Below are positions 7,068 to 15,381 of a DNA stretch of 64,000 nt, one piece after another. Location: the NCBI GenBank assembly GCA_017578085.1, contig PKQR01000001.1, forward strand, positions 1 through 64,000, read 5' to 3'. The stretch's first letter is position 1, and each line of letters starts with the position of its first letter. This stretch comes from Bacillota bacterium. Lineage in GTDB: Bacteria; Bacillota; Limnochordia; Limnochordales; ZCTH02-B6. The notes beneath the pieces are model-generated. The model saw only the letters and a list, made by a program, of their open reading frames with translations. It was not told the DNA's origin and made no database searches. Position numbers and translations under genes: made by a program.

Positions 7068-7607
7068 ATGCGTGCCATGCCGCGACAGGTGGTTTTCCGC
7101 CGGATCGTGCTGGTGCTGACCGTCTTGGCCGGCGGGGCCGCTCTGGTCCTGGCGCAGGCCGCCGGCAGCTCGCTGGATCAGTTAGAGGTCACCGCCGCGT
7201 GGGCCCGGCCGGCCCCCGCGGGGGACAACAGCGCGGTGTACTTGACCATCACCAACCACGGCGCGGCGGATGTCGTGCTGGTGGGAGCGGAAACCGACGC
7301 CGCCCACATGGCCGAGATTCACGAGACGGTTATGGAGGTGGCCGTGGTCGACGGGCGGCTGGTGCAGAACATGCAGATGCAGCACGTCGACAGGCTGGTC
7401 ATCCCCGCCGGCGGGAGCGTGAACCTGCGGCCCGGCGGGCTGCACCTGATGTTGATCGGCCTCACCCGCGACCTTGAGGTGGGGCAGTCCATCACGGTGC
7501 GGCTGGTGGCGGCGGACGGAAGCGTCCTGGAGCTGGCGGTGCCGGTCAGCCAGGGCGCAGCGGGGGAAGGCCACAGCAACGAAGCGCAAGTCCACGCCGG
7601 GCACTAG
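7068..7607 (+). CDS. PCuAC-type periplasmic copper chaperone
   Basis: This 179-residue exported protein has a signal sequence (about residues 10-33, ending near A-Q-A-A-G) and a cupredoxin-like PCuAC domain (formerly DUF461). The copper(I) ligands are recognisable: H-M-A-E-I-H-E-T-V-M, the following N-M-Q-M-Q, and the H-L-M of G-G-L-H-L-M-L-I-G-L. The C-terminus is His-rich (HSNEAQVHAGH), which may add copper binding. PCuAC hands Cu(I) to the CuA centre of oxidase subunit II together with SCO proteins, and here it lies directly between two SCO-type genes. GAGGAGGTGA precedes ATG 7068. Confidence 0.92.
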   Translation: MRAMPRQVVFRRIVLVLTVLAGGAALVLAQAAGSSLDQLEVTAAWARPAPAGDNSAVYLTITNHGAADVVLVGAETDAAHMAEIHETVMEVAVVDGRLVQNMQMQHVDRLVIPAGGSVNLRPGGLHLMLIGLTRDLEVGQSITVRLVAADGSVLELAVPVSQGAAGEGHSNEAQVHAGH

Positions 7608-7723
7608 GCGCTGGGCAAGACCATTGGCACAAGACAATCGGGGAGACAATCGGGGCCGCCCCGGCGGCCCCGGTTGGAGGCCTCGCCTGCTGGAACGGCG
7701 AGCGTAGGTAAGGGGATATTTCC

Positions 7724-8503
7724 ATGGCCAAAGAAGCCAGTCTTACTGGACAACCCCATCTTGCCCAAATAGCCGGTATCTTCTCACAACGTCGACGCTG
7801 GCTTACATTCGGGGCGGTTATTGTAGGACTGCTTCTGGCGGCCGGTGTGCTGTACTTCGCCTTGGGAAGGCCCGTGCAGGTGCTGCCCCGCGGGCAGGCG
7901 GTGCCCGCTTTTGACATGGTCGATCAAAATGGCACGGCCTACCGTTTCCCTGACCGTGCCTTGCCCGTCAACGTGTACGTCGTCGCGGCCGCGTGGGACA
8001 CCCGGGCCGCGGATGCCATCGTCCCCCTGCTTCACGAGCTGGATTCGCTGGTCGCGGAGCGGGGGTGGCAGGAGCTGGTGCACGTCGCCTGGATCACGCC
8101 GGATCCCGAGCGGGACGACGTGGCCGCCATGCGGGCGCTCGCGGAGCGCCTGCCGCTGCCGGAGCGGCTGGATGTGGCCATGCTCACCGGCGCCCCGGTC
8201 ACGACGCGGCTGGTGGTGGGCGGCGGCTTTGGCATCTACGTGGGGACGCCCCAGGCTGCCGGCGACGGGCAGCCTGGTTTCGGCCTAGACGACGCCCGGG
8301 CGCAGGCGCTGGCCGTCGTCTATGAACCCGCCATGGTGGTGGTGGACGAAATCGGCTACGTGCGGGCCCGGTACGGGGTGCGCAATCTCAGCAAGGCCCG
8401 TCTTGCCCGGGACCTGGGCCTTTTGGTCAAAGAGGCCCAGGCCGAGGGCGCGAGCCGCCTCATCTACGAAACGGCGCACCTGTTCATGTGCTACCCGCGC
8501 TGA
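7724..8503 (+). CDS. SCO-like membrane-anchored protein lacking the copper cysteines
   Basis: This 259-residue protein has a single membrane segment at about residues 27-47 and an extracytoplasmic thioredoxin-like domain. The segment N-V-Y-V-V-A-A-A-W-D-T-R-A occupies the place where SCO proteins carry C-x3-C, but no cysteines are present. The only cysteine is in the C-terminal L-F-M-C-Y-P-R. It therefore cannot bind copper as SCO does, and may be a structural assembly factor or a degenerate paralogue. AAGGGG lies upstream of ATG 7724. It is located between PCuAC and the oxidase structural genes. It falls in a TlpA/SCO-like superfamily by pattern only. Confidence 0.65.
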   Translation: MAKEASLTGQPHLAQIAGIFSQRRRWLTFGAVIVGLLLAAGVLYFALGRPVQVLPRGQAVPAFDMVDQNGTAYRFPDRALPVNVYVVAAAWDTRAADAIVPLLHELDSLVAERGWQELVHVAWITPDPERDDVAAMRALAERLPLPERLDVAMLTGAPVTTRLVVGGGFGIYVGTPQAAGDGQPGFGLDDARAQALAVVYEPAMVVVDEIGYVRARYGVRNLSKARLARDLGLLVKEAQAEGASRLIYETAHLFMCYPR

Positions 8504-8521
8504 CGGAAAGGGGGTGAAGCG

Positions 8522-8659
8522 ATGGCCCGTCCGTCAAAGCCAGATGCCAAGGGCTCCATCGATGCGCCAATGGGTACGTGGACCATCCTGCTGGGGTATG
8601 CTGCGGTGATCGCGGCGTTGTGGGGTTACATGTACTGGGTCATGCTCGCACGGAGCTAA
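8522..8659 (+). CDS. cbaD: cytochrome c oxidase subunit IIa, ba3-type (CbaD-like)
   Basis: This is a 45-residue single-helix protein. A short polar N-terminus with K-G-S-I-D-A-P is followed by a hydrophobic helix (G-T-W-T-I-L-L-G-Y through M-Y-W-V-M-L) and the ending A-R-S. It matches the size and layout of subunit IIa of Thermus-type ba3 oxidase, which replaces the missing first helix of subunit II. An excellent site (AAAGGGGGTGAAGCG) precedes ATG 8522. It stands immediately before subunit II, as in ba3 operons. Confidence 0.82.
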   Translation: MARPSKPDAKGSIDAPMGTWTILLGYAAVIAALWGYMYWVMLARS

Positions 8660-8723
8660 AAACCGCGCCGAAACCTGTTGACGGAGGCAAGGCCAGGCAC
8701 TTTTTTCGTGCGGAGGTAGGGCC

Positions 8724-9197
8724 ATGCACATTGATCGGTATGAACGAATGTGGATCACGTTGGCCGGAGTCTTGCTGATTGTGTTCGCGGTGATGCTTGG
8801 CTTCAGCTCCGCGGTGCTGGGCGTCCGGCTGCCGGGTCTCAGTGACCAGTTGCTGCCGACCACGGCCGCGGGCCCCCACGACATCAACCAGGGCTGGGTG
8901 CGGGAGCTGGCGCCGGGGCGCTACGAGGTCAACATGCGGGCCCGGGTGTGGAACTTCAACCCCACCGAGATCCGGGTTCCCGTCGGGTCGACCGTCACCT
9001 TCTACATCCACAGCGAGGACATTATCCACGGTTTCAAGATCCAGGACACCACTGTCAGCATGATGATCATCCCCGGTCAAGTGGCCAAGGCGACCTACAC
9101 CTTCACCAAACCCGGGGAGTACCTGTTCGTGTGTCACGAGTACTGCGGCGCCGGCCATCACTTCATGAGCGGCCGCGTAATTGTGGAGGCGTTGTAA
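8724..9197 (+). CDS. cbaB: cytochrome c oxidase subunit II, ba3-type
   Basis: This is a 157-residue subunit II with one N-terminal membrane helix (about residues 10-33) and a C-terminal cupredoxin domain holding the dinuclear CuA centre. All CuA ligands are visible: His102, then Cys137, Glu139 (backbone), Cys141, His145 and Met148 in C-H-E-Y-C-G-A-G-H-H-F-M. The short length and single helix are typical of the B-type (ba3) oxidases rather than aa3. GGAGGTAGGGCC precedes ATG 8724. The stop is one base from the start of subunit I. The protein accepts electrons from cytochrome c on the outside of the membrane. Confidence 0.95.
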   Translation: MHIDRYERMWITLAGVLLIVFAVMLGFSSAVLGVRLPGLSDQLLPTTAAGPHDINQGWVRELAPGRYEVNMRARVWNFNPTEIRVPVGSTVTFYIHSEDIIHGFKIQDTTVSMMIIPGQVAKATYTFTKPGEYLFVCHEYCGAGHHFMSGRVIVEAL

Positions 9198-9198
9198 G

Positions 9199-10875
9199 AT
9201 GGCAGCGACCATGACCCGTGTTGTAGCCCGGGGCGACGCGTACATCCCGCCCGAGTCGGAACGCAAGCTTTCCCTGGCGTTCATCGCCGTCGGCTTCGCC
9301 CACCTGCTGGTCGGCGTGCTGCTCGGTTTGCTGCAGGGGCTGGAGCACGCGGGCATCGACCTGTACGCGTACGTGCCTTTGATCCGCCACTACTATCAGG
9401 GCCTGTCGATCCACGGGGTGTTCAACGTCCTCGTGTTCACCACGTGCTTCATCGGCGGGTTCCTGATGTTTGTGGTCGGCCGCGGCCTTGAGCGCCCGCT
9501 GGAAACCGCCGGGCTGGCCTGGGCCACCTTCTGGCTGATGGCCGTCGGCATTGTGATGGTGGACTACACGCTGTTCACCAACCAGGCGTCGGTGCTGTTC
9601 ACCTCCTACGCGCCGCTGCAGGCCCACCCGCTGTACTACCTGGGCCTCGCCCTGGTCGTGGTGGGCACGTGGCTGATGCTGGTCATCACCCTGCGCACCA
9701 CGTTGGCCTGGCGGCGGGAAAACCCCGGCAAGAAGCTGCCCCTGATCGCGTTTGCCGCCAACGCCACGCTGATCATGTGGACCCTGGCGTCGGTGGGCAT
9801 CGCCATCGAGTTCGTCGGGTTCCTGATCCCGTGGTCCTTGGGGTGGCTCCCGGGCGTTGACCCGCTGCTCACGCGGACCCTGTTCTGGCTGACCGGCCAC
9901 CCGATCGTCTATTTCTGGCTGTTGCCGGCGTACATCTCCTGGTACTTCATGCTGCCCAAGCAGGCGGGCGGGAAGCTGTTCAGCGAGTCGCTGGCGCGCC
10001 TGGCGTTCCTCTTGTTCATCCCGCTGTCGCTTCCGGTCGGGTTCCACCACCAGTACCTGGACCCCGGCGTTTCCGAGGGCTACAAGGCCATCCATGCCTT
10101 CCTGACGTTCGCGGTGTTCATGCCCAGCGCCATGACGGCGTTCACGGTCTTGGCGTCCTTGGAGATCGGCGGGCGGGCCCGGGGCGGCAAGGGCCTCTTG
10201 GGCTGGGTGACGCGGCTGCCTTGGAATGACCCGGCGGTCGCGGCGCAGCTCCTGGCCATGGTCCTGTTTGCCCTCGGCGGCGTCAGCGGCTTGATCAACG
10301 CGTCGTACAACATGAACCTGGTCGTGCACAACACGCTGTTCGTGCCCGGCCACTTCCACCTGACGGTCGGCTCCGCGGTGGCGCTGACGTTCATGGGCGT
10401 GTCCTACTGGCTGGTGCCGTACCTGTCGGGCAAGAAGCTGTTCAGCCCCGGCCTGGCCAAGTGGCAGCCGTGGCTGTGGTTCGTCGGCATGCTCATCATG
10501 TCCCGCGGCATGAGCTGGATGGGCATACTGGGCGCGCCGCGGCGGACGGCTCTCGGCTCGGCACCGTACTTCATGGCCGACTGGACCATGCCGGCGTGGA
10601 TGACGGCCATCGGCGGCTTGTGTCTCACCATCAGCGGCATCTTCTTCTTCATCACCCTCTTCGGCACGCTGCTGTCGAAGGAGAAGGCGACCGAGCCGCA
10701 GCAGGTGCCGCTGGCGGAGCCGGTGGAGGACAACGGCGACAAGCTGCCCGGCTGGCTCGACCGGTTCACGCCGTGGGTGACGGCCACGGTGATCATCGTG
10801 CTCATCACCTATGGACCCAGCATCGTCCGCATGGCAGGCGAGTACACGGTCTTCCCCGGCCTGCGGCCCTACTGA
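9199..10875 (+). CDS. cbaA: cytochrome c oxidase subunit I, ba3-type
   Basis: This 558-residue protein has about 13 membrane helices and is the catalytic subunit that reduces O2 to water and pumps protons. Its ligands include His72 (low-spin heme) in S-I-H-G-V-F-N. The CuB region T-G-H-P-I-V-Y-F-W-L-L-P-A-Y contains the His-Tyr pair. The H-H-Q-Y-L motif and the H-F-H in V-P-G-H-F-H-L-T-V-G follow. The sequence style (HPIVYFWLLPAY) is that of B-type oxidases. The start is ATG 9199, with GGAGG at 9184-9188 inside the subunit II gene. It is the last gene of the oxidase operon and ends 13 nt before a strong terminator. Confidence 0.95.
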   Translation: MAATMTRVVARGDAYIPPESERKLSLAFIAVGFAHLLVGVLLGLLQGLEHAGIDLYAYVPLIRHYYQGLSIHGVFNVLVFTTCFIGGFLMFVVGRGLERPLETAGLAWATFWLMAVGIVMVDYTLFTNQASVLFTSYAPLQAHPLYYLGLALVVVGTWLMLVITLRTTLAWRRENPGKKLPLIAFAANATLIMWTLASVGIAIEFVGFLIPWSLGWLPGVDPLLTRTLFWLTGHPIVYFWLLPAYISWYFMLPKQAGGKLFSESLARLAFLLFIPLSLPVGFHHQYLDPGVSEGYKAIHAFLTFAVFMPSAMTAFTVLASLEIGGRARGGKGLLGWVTRLPWNDPAVAAQLLAMVLFALGGVSGLINASYNMNLVVHNTLFVPGHFHLTVGSAVALTFMGVSYWLVPYLSGKKLFSPGLAKWQPWLWFVGMLIMSRGMSWMGILGAPRRTALGSAPYFMADWTMPAWMTAIGGLCLTISGIFFFITLFGTLLSKEKATEPQQVPLAEPVEDNGDKLPGWLDRFTPWVTATVIIVLITYGPSIVRMAGEYTVFPGLRPY

Positions 10876-10888
10876 CCGGCCCTGCGCA

Positions 10889-10917
10889 AGGCCCCGGGTT
10901 CATCCCGGGGCCTTTTT
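10889..10917 (+). terminator. Rho-independent terminator of the ba3 oxidase operon
   Basis: GGCCCCGGG (10890-10898) and CCCGGGGCC (10904-10912) form a perfect nine-base stem with a TTCAT loop, followed by TTTTT. Confidence 0.93.
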
Positions 10918-10967
10918 CTACGGTTTTGGGGCGTGCCCGGCTGCCCGCGGCAGCGGGAGGAAAGCGG

Positions 10968-11003
10968 ATGACCGCTGTGGAAAATCGTGCACAATACAGG
11001 TGA
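10968..11003 (+). other. possible short leader ORF
   Basis: An 11-codon ORF (MTAVENRAQYR) follows a strong site, GGGAGGAAAGCGG, and ends 51 nt before the aldolase-fusion gene. No regulatory codon run is evident. It could be a leader peptide or a chance ORF behind a purine-rich stretch. Confidence 0.2.
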
Positions 11004-11054
11004 AAGAAGGAAAGCGCGCGGCGGCTTAGCCTGCCGCTCCAGGGAGGATTAGCC

Positions 11055-12188
11055 ATGGCGGAAGCAGCCGTCAACCCCTTCATCCGGCTGGATGGCTCGC
11101 CCACGCTGGCATTTACGATTGTGGGGGAACCGGCCAGCGAAGGAACGCGGCGCCTGTTGGCCGGGCTCAGGCAGCAGCTGGAAAAGCGCGGGCACGAGTA
11201 CCGTCCTGTCCCGGACGAAGGCGTCGGGCTCGTCATCAACGTTTTTGATGCCGACAAGCCGCGCTCGTTCCGGCGGCGCAGCCAGGCCGTGTTTGTCCTG
11301 GGCGTGACGGAGGTGCGCCAGCGGCCCGACAGCATCCTGCACGCGGGCTACCCGCTGCTCATCCGCAGCCTCAGCAACCTGCTCTTGTTTGTGGTCAACG
11401 ACGGGCGCCGGGTTGAGCCCAATTTCGTCACCCTGGAGCAGGGGGCGTACTCCGTCTCCGCCGATCTGCCCGAGGAACAGCTGTATGAGGCCCTCTACCA
11501 CCGGGTGGCGCCCTTGGCGTCCAGCCGCCTGGTGATCAACAACATCTTTGAGCCCGACCTGCCCGAGGAATTGTGGGAGGGTGACGAGCTCACCGCCGAG
11601 CTGCGGTGGGCCGGGCAGCAGCTGGATAAGCTGAACCTGTTGCCGGCGCCGTTCCCCATCCAGGAGCTCTTGTCGGAGGACGAGTGGCGCCACGTGCAGC
11701 GCCTGTACTCGCTGGGCGGCTTGAGCTACGGGAACCTGAGCGTGCGGCGGGACGAGAAGACGTTTTGGATGAGCGGCAGCGGGGTCAACAAGGCGGATCT
11801 CAAGGTGATCGGCCGGGACATCCTGCTGGTGAAGGACTACGACCCCGAGCGGGGGGCCATGATCTTGAGCGTGCCGCCCCACATCAAGCCCAACCGGGTT
11901 TCCGTGGACGCCATCGAGCACTGGATGATCTACCGGGAGCACCCGTCGGTGGGCGCCATTATCCACGTGCACGCGTGGATGGACGGGATCCCGTCCACCG
12001 AGATCAACTATCCGTGCGGCACTTATGAGCTCGCCCATTCGGTCGCGCAAAAGGTGCGGGAGGCGCCGGATCCGTCCCGGGCGGTGGTGGGCCTGCGCAA
12101 CCACGGGCTGACCATCACGGGGCGCAGCCTAAAGGATATATTCGAGCGCATCGAAGGGCGCATCATCCCGCAGGTGCCCATGACGTAA
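11055..12188 (+). CDS. class II aldolase/adducin family protein with an extra N-terminal domain
   Basis: This is a 377-residue protein. The C-terminal half (about residues 195-375) is a class II aldolase/adducin domain: Y-G-N-L-S-V-R, M-S-G-S-G-V-N-K, the metal-binding H-V-H around residue 305, and L-R-N-H-G-L-T-I-T-G. Such enzymes cleave or epimerise sugar phosphates such as fuculose-1-phosphate or ribulose-5-phosphate. The first 180 or so residues form a separate alpha/beta-looking domain that I do not recognise. AGGGAGGA precedes ATG 11055. The downstream alcohol dehydrogenase starts one base after the stop, so the two probably act on one pathway. Its substrate is unknown. Confidence 0.75.
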   Translation: MAEAAVNPFIRLDGSPTLAFTIVGEPASEGTRRLLAGLRQQLEKRGHEYRPVPDEGVGLVINVFDADKPRSFRRRSQAVFVLGVTEVRQRPDSILHAGYPLLIRSLSNLLLFVVNDGRRVEPNFVTLEQGAYSVSADLPEEQLYEALYHRVAPLASSRLVINNIFEPDLPEELWEGDELTAELRWAGQQLDKLNLLPAPFPIQELLSEDEWRHVQRLYSLGGLSYGNLSVRRDEKTFWMSGSGVNKADLKVIGRDILLVKDYDPERGAMILSVPPHIKPNRVSVDAIEHWMIYREHPSVGAIIHVHAWMDGIPSTEINYPCGTYELAHSVAQKVREAPDPSRAVVGLRNHGLTITGRSLKDIFERIEGRIIPQVPMT

Positions 12189-12189
12189 C

Positions 12190-13467
12190 ATGGAAGCGCT
12201 GCTGTTCCGCTTCAGCCCGCTGCGCTACGCTTTCGCCAAAGCGGTGGGGACCGTTTACCCCGGCGTTTTTGCGAGCCGCGCCGGCTGCCTGGCCTACGGG
12301 GATGTGCCCGAGCCCGCGCTGCCGGGTCCCGACTGGGTCAAGGTGGAAACGCGCCTGGCCGGCATCTGCGGCAGCGACATGAACTTGATCAGCCTGCGGG
12401 ACAGCCCTGCGCTCTCCGTCTTCTCAAGCTTCCCCTTCGTCATCGGGCATGAGAACGTGGGCGTCGTGCGCGAGGTGGGGGAGCGGGTGACGGAGGTGCG
12501 GCCGGGGCAGCGGGTGGTCGTCGACCCGCTTCTGCCGTGCGAAGCCCGGGGGTTTGACGAGCCTTGCGCCAACTGCCGGGCCGGCCATCCCAGCCGTTGC
12601 CTGCGCTTTGCCGAGGGGAACTTGGCGCCCGGGCTGCTTTTGGGCAGCTGCCGCGATACGGGCGGCAGTTGGGGCGAGGTGTTTGTCGCGCACCGGGCCC
12701 AGGTCATCCCGGTGCCGGACAACGTCAGCGACGAAAACGCGCTCTTGAGCGAGCCCTTCGGCTGCGCCCTGCATGCGGTGGATGTGGCGGGGCCGCCCAA
12801 CGGGCGCACGGTGCTGGTCATCGGCGGCGGCGTCATCGGGCTATGCACCATCGCGGCCTTGCGGATCATGGCGCCCAAGAGCCGCGTGATCGCGCTGGTG
12901 CGCCATCCTTTCCAGGCCGACATGGCCCGGCGCCTCGGGGCCGACGAGGTGCTCATGCCGCGAGGCCGGGATGTTTATCCTGCGGTGGCCCAGGCCCTGG
13001 GGGCCAAGCTAAAGAAGCCGGTGATCGGCCCGCCGGTGTTGGTGGGCGGCGCCGATGTGGTGTATGAGTGCGCCGGGAGCGACCGGGCCTTGAGCGATGC
13101 CTTGCGGTTCGCGGCGCCCGGCGGCCAGGTGGTGCTGCTGGGGCTGGCGGCCATCCCGCGGGGGATCGACTGGAGCTTCGTGTGGCTCAAGGAGCTGCAG
13201 ATACAGGGCGTGTTCGCGGCGGGCTCCGTGCAGACGGAAAACGGCCCCGTTTCCGCGGTGCGCCGGGCCCTCGAGCTGTTTGCCCAAGGCGCCGTGGACC
13301 TCTCGCCCCTCATCACCCACCGCTTCGCTTTCCGCGACTACCGCAGCGCCCTCGAGACGGTCGCCGCCAAGCGCAGCTCCGGCTGCCTCAAGGCGGTGTT
13401 TGTCGCTCCCGGTTACGAACGGGCGTCCGCGAGTGGCCGGGCGACCGGCAGCGGCCAGGTGGCCTAG
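12190..13467 (+). CDS. zinc-dependent alcohol dehydrogenase (MDR family)
   Basis: This 425-residue medium-chain dehydrogenase has the catalytic zinc ligands G-I-C-G-S-D and G-H-E-N and a later E-P-F-G-C. The structural-zinc lobe has four cysteines (L-L-P-C, E-P-C-A-N-C, S-R-C). The Rossmann nucleotide-binding motif is V-I-G-G-G-V-I-G-L. It is longer than typical (about 350) because of a 25-residue N-terminal extension and a C-terminal tail. It starts one base after the aldolase-fusion stop, indicating tight coupling. It probably oxidises or reduces a polyol or sugar alcohol that the aldolase partner uses; the actual substrate cannot be read from sequence. Confidence 0.85.
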   Translation: MEALLFRFSPLRYAFAKAVGTVYPGVFASRAGCLAYGDVPEPALPGPDWVKVETRLAGICGSDMNLISLRDSPALSVFSSFPFVIGHENVGVVREVGERVTEVRPGQRVVVDPLLPCEARGFDEPCANCRAGHPSRCLRFAEGNLAPGLLLGSCRDTGGSWGEVFVAHRAQVIPVPDNVSDENALLSEPFGCALHAVDVAGPPNGRTVLVIGGGVIGLCTIAALRIMAPKSRVIALVRHPFQADMARRLGADEVLMPRGRDVYPAVAQALGAKLKKPVIGPPVLVGGADVVYECAGSDRALSDALRFAAPGGQVVLLGLAAIPRGIDWSFVWLKELQIQGVFAAGSVQTENGPVSAVRRALELFAQGAVDLSPLITHRFAFRDYRSALETVAAKRSSGCLKAVFVAPGYERASASGRATGSGQVA

Positions 13468-13527
13468 GCAAGGCGGCCCAGGGGGCGGTGGGCTGCCAAG
13501 GCGCGCCATCCGGAGGAGGACACGTCC

Positions 13528-14448
13528 ATGGAAAAGGTCATCATCATCGGCTCAGGCCCCGCGGGGCACACGGCCGCGCTTTATGCCGCCCGGGCAAACC
13601 TTGAGCCCCTCGTCTTTGAGGGTTACGAGCCCGGCGGCCAGCTCACCCAGACGACGCTGGTGGAAAACTTCCCCGGGTTTCCAGAGGGGATCATGGGCCC
13701 GGACCTGATGGAGAAGATGAAGGAGCAGGCCATGCGCTTCGGCGCCCGCTACAAGGCCGCGGAGGTCAAGCGCGTCGACCTGAGCCGCCGTCCTTTCACC
13801 GTGGAAGCCGACGGGGAAACGTACCAGGCCCAAACCCTGATCATCGCCACGGGAGCCTCGGCCAAGTGGCTGGGGGTGCCGGGCGAAAAGGAGCTGATCG
13901 GCCGCGGCGTGTCCGCCTGTGCGACGTGCGACGGGTTCTTCTTCAAGGATCGGCACGTCATCGTGGTGGGCGGCGGCGACACGGCCATGGAGGAAGCGCT
14001 GTTCCTGACCAAGTTCGCCAGCAAGGTGACCGTCGTTCACCGGCGCGATGAGCTGCGGGCATCCAAGATCATGCAGCAGCGGGCCATGGCCAACCCCAAG
14101 ATCGAGTTCGTCTGGAACAGCGTCGTGGAGCGGATCAACGCGGGCGAAAACGGCATGGTCAAAAGCGTCATCCTCAAGGACGTGAAGACCGGCGAAACCC
14201 GCGAGTTCCCCTGCGACGGGGTCTTTGTGGCCATCGGCCATCAGCCCAACACCGCCTTTTTGCAGGGGCAGCTGGAGCTGGATGCGGCCGGGTACATCAT
14301 CACCCGGGACGGGACCAAGACCAGCGTGCCTGGGGTGTTTGCCTGCGGCGATGTGCAGGACCCCGTCTACCGCCAGGCGATTACCGCGGCCGCCAGCGGC
14401 TGCATGGCCGCCATCGACGCGGAGCGATTCCTGGAGGCCAACGGCTGA
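13528..14448 (+). CDS. trxB: thioredoxin-disulfide reductase
   Basis: This 306-residue low-molecular-weight thioredoxin reductase has the FAD motif G-S-G-P-A-G at the N-terminus, the redox-active disulfide C-A-T-C (Cys131/Cys134), and the NADPH motif V-G-G-G-D-T-A-M-E-E. The V-H-R-R-D segment favours NADPH, and the FAD-binding A-C-G-D-V-Q-D-P lies near the end. It reduces thioredoxin in the cytosol. GGAGGAGG precedes ATG 13528. It stands about 60 nt after the alcohol dehydrogenase. An inverted repeat of GGCGCCG units just after the stop may act as a weak terminator. Confidence 0.95.
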   Translation: MEKVIIIGSGPAGHTAALYAARANLEPLVFEGYEPGGQLTQTTLVENFPGFPEGIMGPDLMEKMKEQAMRFGARYKAAEVKRVDLSRRPFTVEADGETYQAQTLIIATGASAKWLGVPGEKELIGRGVSACATCDGFFFKDRHVIVVGGGDTAMEEALFLTKFASKVTVVHRRDELRASKIMQQRAMANPKIEFVWNSVVERINAGENGMVKSVILKDVKTGETREFPCDGVFVAIGHQPNTAFLQGQLELDAAGYIITRDGTKTSVPGVFACGDVQDPVYRQAITAAASGCMAAIDAERFLEANG

Positions 14449-14595
14449 GCGGCCGCTCAACCGGCGCCGCACGGCGCCGCGGGCGACACGGCCGGCCGCA
14501 GTCGACGCGTACGCGAGGCATGCCGCAGCGGCGGCGCACGCAAGGCATACCGGACAGGGGAGCGGGCATAGGCCTGGGGGGCGAGGTGTTGCCCC

Positions 14596-15321
14596 TTGAA
14601 GAAAGGCCTGCTCGTGGTGGCTGCCAGCATCGGGCTGGCCGCCGGCTTCGTCCTTGGGGCGATGCGGGCGGCCAGCCTTTTGTCCTCTAGGTCCCTTGAG
14701 GTCCGGGCGACCCTGGCGGGCGAAGGTCCCGCGGCGTCGCCCGCAGCGTTGCCGGCCGGCGGTTCACAGGTGAAGAGCTATCGCGTGGCGACCGGCGACC
14801 TCATCCCCGGTGATGGCGACGAGATTGCCGTCGGCCTCACCCTTCTTTCGGGAGACGGGGAAGTGGCCGTGTTCCGCCGGCAGGGGTCCGGATGGATGCA
14901 GGCCGCCCGCATCGACGGTTTGGCGGCCATCGATGGGCTTGAGGTCCGGTCTGCGAGCGGCACGGGCCGCGAGCTTTTCATCTACGACGACCACGACGAG
15001 CTGACCGGCGCCTTCTACCGCCGCCGCGGCCTCACGATCCTCAAGTGGCGCGCCGGCGCGCATGGCGGGGGCGCATTCGTCCCCGTGTGGTCGGGTGCGC
15101 TCTATGAAGAGGCTTACAGCCTCGACCCGCCCATGGCCGAGCGCCTGGTCACTGCCGTCGACATCACGGCCGGGGGCGGAGAACTGGTCCTGCGCGGCGC
15201 GCGCACCCGCAGCCTGCGCGAAAGCGGCGGCACGTACCGGGACGTGGAAGAGATCCCGTTGTCCGAGCGCTGGCGATGGGACGAAAGGCAGTTCCGTTTT
15301 GTCGCCGTTGCGGGCGGCTAA
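14596..15321 (+). CDS. hypothetical exported or membrane-anchored protein
   Basis: This protein of 241 residues opens with K-K-G-L-L followed by a hydrophobic stretch (residues 4-28), a signal peptide or anchor, and has an otherwise soluble extracytoplasmic region. The body is rich in beta-prone segments with D-D/D-G turns (for example G-D-G-D-E and Y-D-D-H-D-E), somewhat like FG-GAP/VCBS beta-propeller repeats, but I cannot assign a family. The start is TTG 14596 behind GAGGTG. It lies between trxB and convergent spore-protein genes and ends just before a hairpin. No function is assigned. Confidence 0.6.
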   Translation: MKKGLLVVAASIGLAAGFVLGAMRAASLLSSRSLEVRATLAGEGPAASPAALPAGGSQVKSYRVATGDLIPGDGDEIAVGLTLLSGDGEVAVFRRQGSGWMQAARIDGLAAIDGLEVRSASGTGRELFIYDDHDELTGAFYRRRGLTILKWRAGAHGGGAFVPVWSGALYEEAYSLDPPMAERLVTAVDITAGGGELVLRGARTRSLRESGGTYRDVEEIPLSERWRWDERQFRFVAVAGG

Positions 15322-15329
15322 AAAGAGAA

Positions 15330-15351
15330 GCGCCTCCCGGTCGGGAGGCGC
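15330..15351. terminator. hairpin between convergent genes
   Basis: GCGCCTCCC (15330-15338) pairs perfectly with GGGAGGCGC (15343-15351) around GGTC. A run of A precedes it and GTCGTTT follows, so it could serve both the rightward gene ending at 15321 and the leftward spore-protein gene ending at 15382. Confidence 0.75.
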
Positions 15352-15381
15352 CGTCGTTTCAAGTGTGGCTTCTACGCTGGG

